A stretch of DNA of 64,000 nt from assembly GCA_947179155.2 (NCBI GenBank), contig OX359282.1:17810510-17874509 (forward strand), in the 5' to 3' direction. Position numbers and translations under genes: made by a program. Shown here in pieces: positions 59,987-64,000 of this stretch. Position 1 is the first letter of the stretch. Every line of letters begins with the position of its first letter. The notes beneath the pieces were generated by a model. It did no database searches and was not told where the DNA came from. It worked only from the letters and a program-made list of their open reading frames with translations. This DNA comes from Hedera helix. Its lineage: Eukaryota; Streptophyta; Magnoliopsida; Apiales; Araliaceae.

Positions 59987-61363
59987 ATACAAAACCCCAA
60001 GAACATTAAAACAAGTTAACAACCTTTAATCTCATATCCAACTAATACATTGTTTGATTTGATTTACTTTATTGTAATATGTAAACTACGTAGAACAAAT
60101 CAAGAAATTACATTAATTCTAACATCGCAATAGATAGTTAAAAATCGACTAACAAAATTAGCAATCAAAATGTAGAATGATTGAGAAATGGGGATATTAA
60201 TTGACCATATATATGGGTGCTCTCATAATCATAACTATGCTGACTGGTTCTTTCTTCATAGGTAATCTGCATCTTAATATCTATATATAGGACATATGTT
60301 ACCAAAGTTTATGAGTAATTAAAAATTAAATAATTATCGAGTCGTAGATACTGCCACAAGAATGGCTAATCAAGCCAGAAATCAACATGTAGTGATCATT
60401 GTTGTTAAGTTACGTTATATCTATTCCGCCTCACAACACATATACATATACATATACTTTTAAGTTGAAAAACATATTTCACCTCTTATAAAAATCTGTT
60501 TTGTTTCCTTTTTCTCAAAACATGCTCCACTTGAAAAAATAACTTCATGATCCTGCTCTTCTACCAATCATTCTATTAGATGATATATTATATTATATAT
60601 AACCAACAAGCTTCATACTCCAATAGGATAGCTTTACTGGTTTTAACACTTGAATCTACGAAGTTTTGAAAAAGTAAATCATTAACTTGGAACTTTTAAC
60701 AAATATGTTATGGGCATCTTGTAAAAACTTGGAAAATGCGTATAAACACAGACACGTATAAATACAGTAAATAGAACAACAACTTTCAAATTTCTAACTC
60801 AACTGAGGCAAACAACAAGCAATAAATTTATATGAGCAATGCTTTAGACTTACTGAATAGATACGTTTTTAAACTCCGTCTCAATTGCAACACTAACCGT
60901 GGAGAGGAAGAGATCAACTTGTCAAATGTCAGAGGTGTTAGCGAAAAGAAGCAACAACGTTAAAAAAGGAAGGTTGAGATGATGATGAATGAGCGTTAGA
61001 ATCTGAAAGATGGAGATGAATACGCCTAAAAAGAAGGAAATATCTCCGGCATAAATCAAAAAAACAATAAATAGCAATTGGTTTCCAAGTTCCCAAATAC
61101 CAAAATAAGGGTTTCCAGCTACATAAGTTTCAAGGTTATCAACACGCACGACAGTTATCAATTCAAAAAATATAACTACCTGTAAACATGGGCCATAACA
61201 CTGACTCATTAAATCAGTAAACTAAATAAAAGGGATAAGAATGCACTACTTTGTAAATTAAAAATTACATATGCATTAATTTTATAAATAATTTATTTAT
61301 GCACTTTTTTTTTACTATTTTATTAAAATATACTAATACATGTAAATGTTCCTATTATTTTGT
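59987..61363. other. Upstream region of the DUF1985 gene and right end of the MULE
   Basis: AT-rich, with no motif array of note. The last 150 bp (61210-61363) is the right terminal region, shared in direct orientation with 63360-63516. A minus-strand frame of 95 codons at 60922-61209 has no recognised motif. Confidence 0.5.
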
Positions 61364-61914
61364 ACATAATTTTTTATGAATTATTTGTACAAATTTATTG
61401 GGGTAGATCACAACCCAAGTATTATCTATTATATAAGAATCATGCCTATAATTATTAAGGGTACTTTACGATAATATACAACAATTAGTAATAAATTACA
61501 AGATTAATATATAAATAAAATAATTACAAAAAGAGTACAATAAGAAGAAATTAATTGCACCACATATCTTTAGAATCCTGAAAACAAGGAGAAACTGCCA
61601 TATTTACCAGTTACCAAAACAAAATCAATAATTCAAAATAAAAAAAAACCACCTTCCTCGCCGGGCACCCCTTCCATCAAACCAGAAAAAAAGATGACCA
61701 TTATCACCACCCTGAGAAAAAAATGAAGAAGAATACCATGATAGGGAGAGGCGTAGATGGGGCGACGGAAGTCGGACGATTATTGGGGCAAAAAGAATCG
61801 GTGATTATCGTCGATGAAGTTGATTGTGAGCTCACGGGTGGCTTTAGGGAGGGGTGGGAAACGGTGGACGGCGACGACTGTGTCGTCGTGATGGAAAGGA
61901 GTTGAGAAAGAAGG

Positions 61915-62370
61915 GGTAACCAACCCATAATACAAAAATACAAAGGTAACTAAACCTTAATACAAAGGTAACCAACCTTAATACAAATGTAACCAACCTT
62001 TAATACAAAGGTAACCAAACTTTAATACAGATGTAACCAACCTTTAAAACACATGTAACCAATCCTTAATACACAGGTAACCAAAACTTAATACAAAAGG
62101 TATCCAACCTTAAAATAAAAGGTAACTAACCTTTAATACAAAGGTAACCAAACCTTAATACAAAGATAATCAACCCTTAATACAACGGTAACCAAACATT
62201 AATACAGAGATAACCAAACCTTAATACAGAGGTAATCAACCCTTAATACAGAGATAACCAAACCTTAATACAGAGATAACCAAACCTTAATACAGAGGTA
62301 ACCAACCTTAATACAGAGGTAACCAAACCTTAATACAGAGGTAACCAACCTTTAATACAAAGGTAATCAA
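61915..62370. repeat. GGTAACC minisatellite
   Basis: About 20 imperfect units of 20-22 bp with consensus TTAATACA(A/G)AGGTAACCAACC. Nine contain an exact GGTAACC; the others carry one-base variants such as GATAACC, TGTAACC and GGTAATC. Confidence 0.93.
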
Positions 62371-62384
62371 AAATAGTTACTACA

Positions 62385-63020
62385 CATTCAAGAATTTGTT
62401 ACCTATATATTAGTGTTTGGTTACCTAGATTTAGTGCGCGAAAAAATTAGTTACTATACATTCAAGAATTGGTTACCTCTATACTAGTGTTTAGTTATCT
62501 AGATTTATTGCACGAAAAAATTAGTTACTACACATTCAGGAAATGGTTACTTCCATACTAGTATTTGGTTACCTAGATTTACTTCACGATAGTTACTACA
62601 CATTCAGAAATTAGTTACCTTCATGCTAGTGTTTGGTTACCTCTATACTATTGTTTGGTTACCTAAATTTACTGAACGAAAAAACTGATTACTACACATT
62701 CAGAAAATACGGTTTTGTCCTCATCTGTCGACCTCACAAAATTATATATGACACCAGAAGATTTAATACCATCTATCAATCATCTAGCACCAACCACTAC
62801 CAACAACTCATCCACCGCCACTTACCACCATACACCATAGCCACACACCACAAACTTAGATTAACAAAGACAAAATAAAAGGAAGAAGAAGACTAGTATT
62901 TGATTACCTAGATTTACTGTACGAAAAAACTAGTTACTACACATTCAGGAATTGGTTACCTCCATACTAGTGTTTGGTTACCTCTATTCTATTGTTTGGT
63001 TACCTAAATTTACTGAACGA
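62385..63020. repeat. GGTTACC 75-bp tandem array, opposite orientation
   Basis: Four to five units of about 75 bp (TAGTTACTACACATTCAG, GGTTACCTC, TATACTAGTGTTTGGTTACC), with one displaced to about 62895-63020. The motif here is the reverse complement of that in the neighbouring minisatellite, so orientation flips at about 62380. Confidence 0.9.
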
Positions 63021-63516
63021 AAAAATTAACCACTACCAACACCTCATCCACCGCCACTTACCACCATAAACTACCGCCACACACCACAAACTTAGATTAA
63101 ACAAAGACAAAATAAAAAGAGGAAGAGGAAGAAAAAGATCGGAAGTCCCTTGATTTTGGTCCGAAGATTTCCGACGGTGTTCTAACAGAACGGAATCGTC
63201 GTGGCTTGATGAAGTCTCCTCTGTGACTTTTAGCAATAGGCATGGTGACTGGTATAATAGATTTCAGAGGAGAGAGATGAACTAGTTTAAATATGGATAT
63301 AGATTTGAATTTTGAAATGTGCAATCAATTAGAAAAATGGTCCACATAAGCAACCCATTAAAATAACTAACTAAATTAAAGGGATAAGAATGCACTAATT
63401 TGTAAATTAAATATTAAAGATGTACTAATTTTGTAGATATTTTATTTATTCACTTTTATTGTAATTTTTTTTTTTAAATATACTAGAAAATGTAATTGTT
63501 CTAATTATTAATGTAC

Positions 63517-64000
63517 TTTCTTAAAACTTTCCTCGTGCAATCTCGAAAGCCCAGGAATTAATTAGTACCCATTTGAGGTACTCTATTATCCTAGAACTAT
63601 TATCCATAATAAGGTTATACAAGTTCATCAATCTCATCAATTCCGTACGAAGTACGGATGTTATGAAAAATAATTTATTATATTAATTGTTAAGATAATC
63701 AAGTAAATATGGAGTAAATATTTAATTAAAATTTTAAGAAAATAGTTGTAGTTATTATATTACTCAATATTTATTTATATAATAAAGTGTTGAATTATAT
63801 ATTATAGATTGCTTTGATCAACTATTAAGAAAAATGTTTGAATAGAATATAAATTTATTTAGTTATAATTATGAAAAAATAATTATTTTAATTTTATTTG
63901 AGTTTGAAATACATTTATACATTAGTGTTTATATTAATGATAAAATGTGTTTGAAACTCTAATCCGGGAAGGAAAAAAAAAACAACTATGAAACTCAAGC
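63517..64000. other. AT-rich flank without recognised features
   Basis: About 480 bp, AT-rich, with no ORF or repeat that I can identify. Confidence 0.6.

Larger units (their letters stand above)
37005..61363. mobile_element. Large decayed Mutator-like element (MULE) with transposase and Ulp1-like genes
   Basis: The left end begins near TTTACAATAATATAC. The right end, read on the minus strand, has a diverged counterpart (GTACAAAATAATAGG... then GTGCATAAATAAAT against GTGCACAAATAAAA on the left). The same two ends, in the same order, bound the short element at 61461-63516, which supports the boundaries. I could not fix the exact ends or a 9-bp target duplication. Inside, a plus-strand transposase and a minus-strand DUF1985/Ulp1 gene converge, both surrounded by GGTTACC-type repeats. 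ULP-bearing MULEs (Kaonashi/KI-MULE and VANDAL relatives) are known in plants. Insertions of about 12.6 kb inflate it, so the original was roughly 11.8 kb. Confidence 0.75.
61461..63516. mobile_element. Short non-autonomous relative of the MULE
   Basis: The left 140 bp (61461-61600) match the left end of the large MULE (37005-37140) in the same orientation, and the right 150 bp match its right end. Between them lie two motif arrays and two copies of a roughly 100-bp segment (about 62785-62880 and 63030-63125; shared text CATCCACCGCCACTTACCACC). GC-richer patches at 61740-61910 and 63130-63240 could be captured gene scraps, but I recognise no protein. It starts only about 100 bp after the large element ends. 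Confidence 0.72.

Noticed and set aside
60922..61209. 95-codon minus-strand ORF upstream of the DUF1985 gene
   Set aside because: Hydrophobic, AT-driven composition, no motif, and it overlaps the MULE end.

Overview
The window looks like repeat-rich intergenic DNA from a flowering plant, probably a eudicot. It has primer sites matching plant tRNAs, plant-type Ty3/gypsy polyproteins, a Mutator-like (MULE) transposase and spliceosomal introns. I see no ordinary host gene. Nearly everything is transposable elements inserted into one another, most of them on the minus strand, and almost every coding region is broken.

Layout. (1) 1-8509 holds an old minus-strand Ty3/gypsy element: RT and protease at 1-1689, gag at 6911-8181. 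It is split by a 5.2 kb non-autonomous LTR element at 1690-6905 (imperfect 5-bp duplication GTACA/GTATA). (2) 8515-35289 is a large minus-strand Tat-lineage Ty3/gypsy element with 2.2 kb LTRs, a perfect AACCA target duplication, a tRNA-Arg primer site, and gag, protease, G-patch, intron, RT, two RNase H domains and integrase. Between pol and its 3' LTR lie two extra genes on the opposite strand, both resembling plant mobile domain proteins, plus a 36-bp minisatellite. (3) Inside its right LTR sits a 9.1 kb array at 24513-33606 (target duplication GCTCC): three near-identical 2.84 kb LTRs separated by two 282-bp spacers that carry only a primer site and a polypurine tract. (4) 35295-36090 is probably leftover LTR of element 1; 36091-37004 is AT-rich with nothing recognised.

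(5) About 37005-61363 is a large decayed MULE. A plus-strand MuDR-type transposase (38561-43071) faces a minus-strand DUF1985/Ulp1-like gene (about 59986 down to 44349). GGTTACC/GGTAACC repeats fill the non-coding parts. It has received a copia-type solo LTR (40939-42649, duplication ATTTT), a gypsy-type solo LTR (45392-47044, ACAGG) and a rearranged chromovirus composite (47523-56761, AAAGA). (6) About 61461-63516 is a short relative of the MULE made almost wholly of the same motif arrays.

How the parts relate: the five sets of target duplications give a relative order of insertion. The most interesting biology is the pair of antisense plant-mobile-domain genes in the Tat element, and the MULE that combines a DUF1985/Ulp1-family gene with dense arrays of one short motif, a pairing that recalls VANDAL anti-silencing systems. 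All functional statements rest on motif reading by eye; no database search was run.
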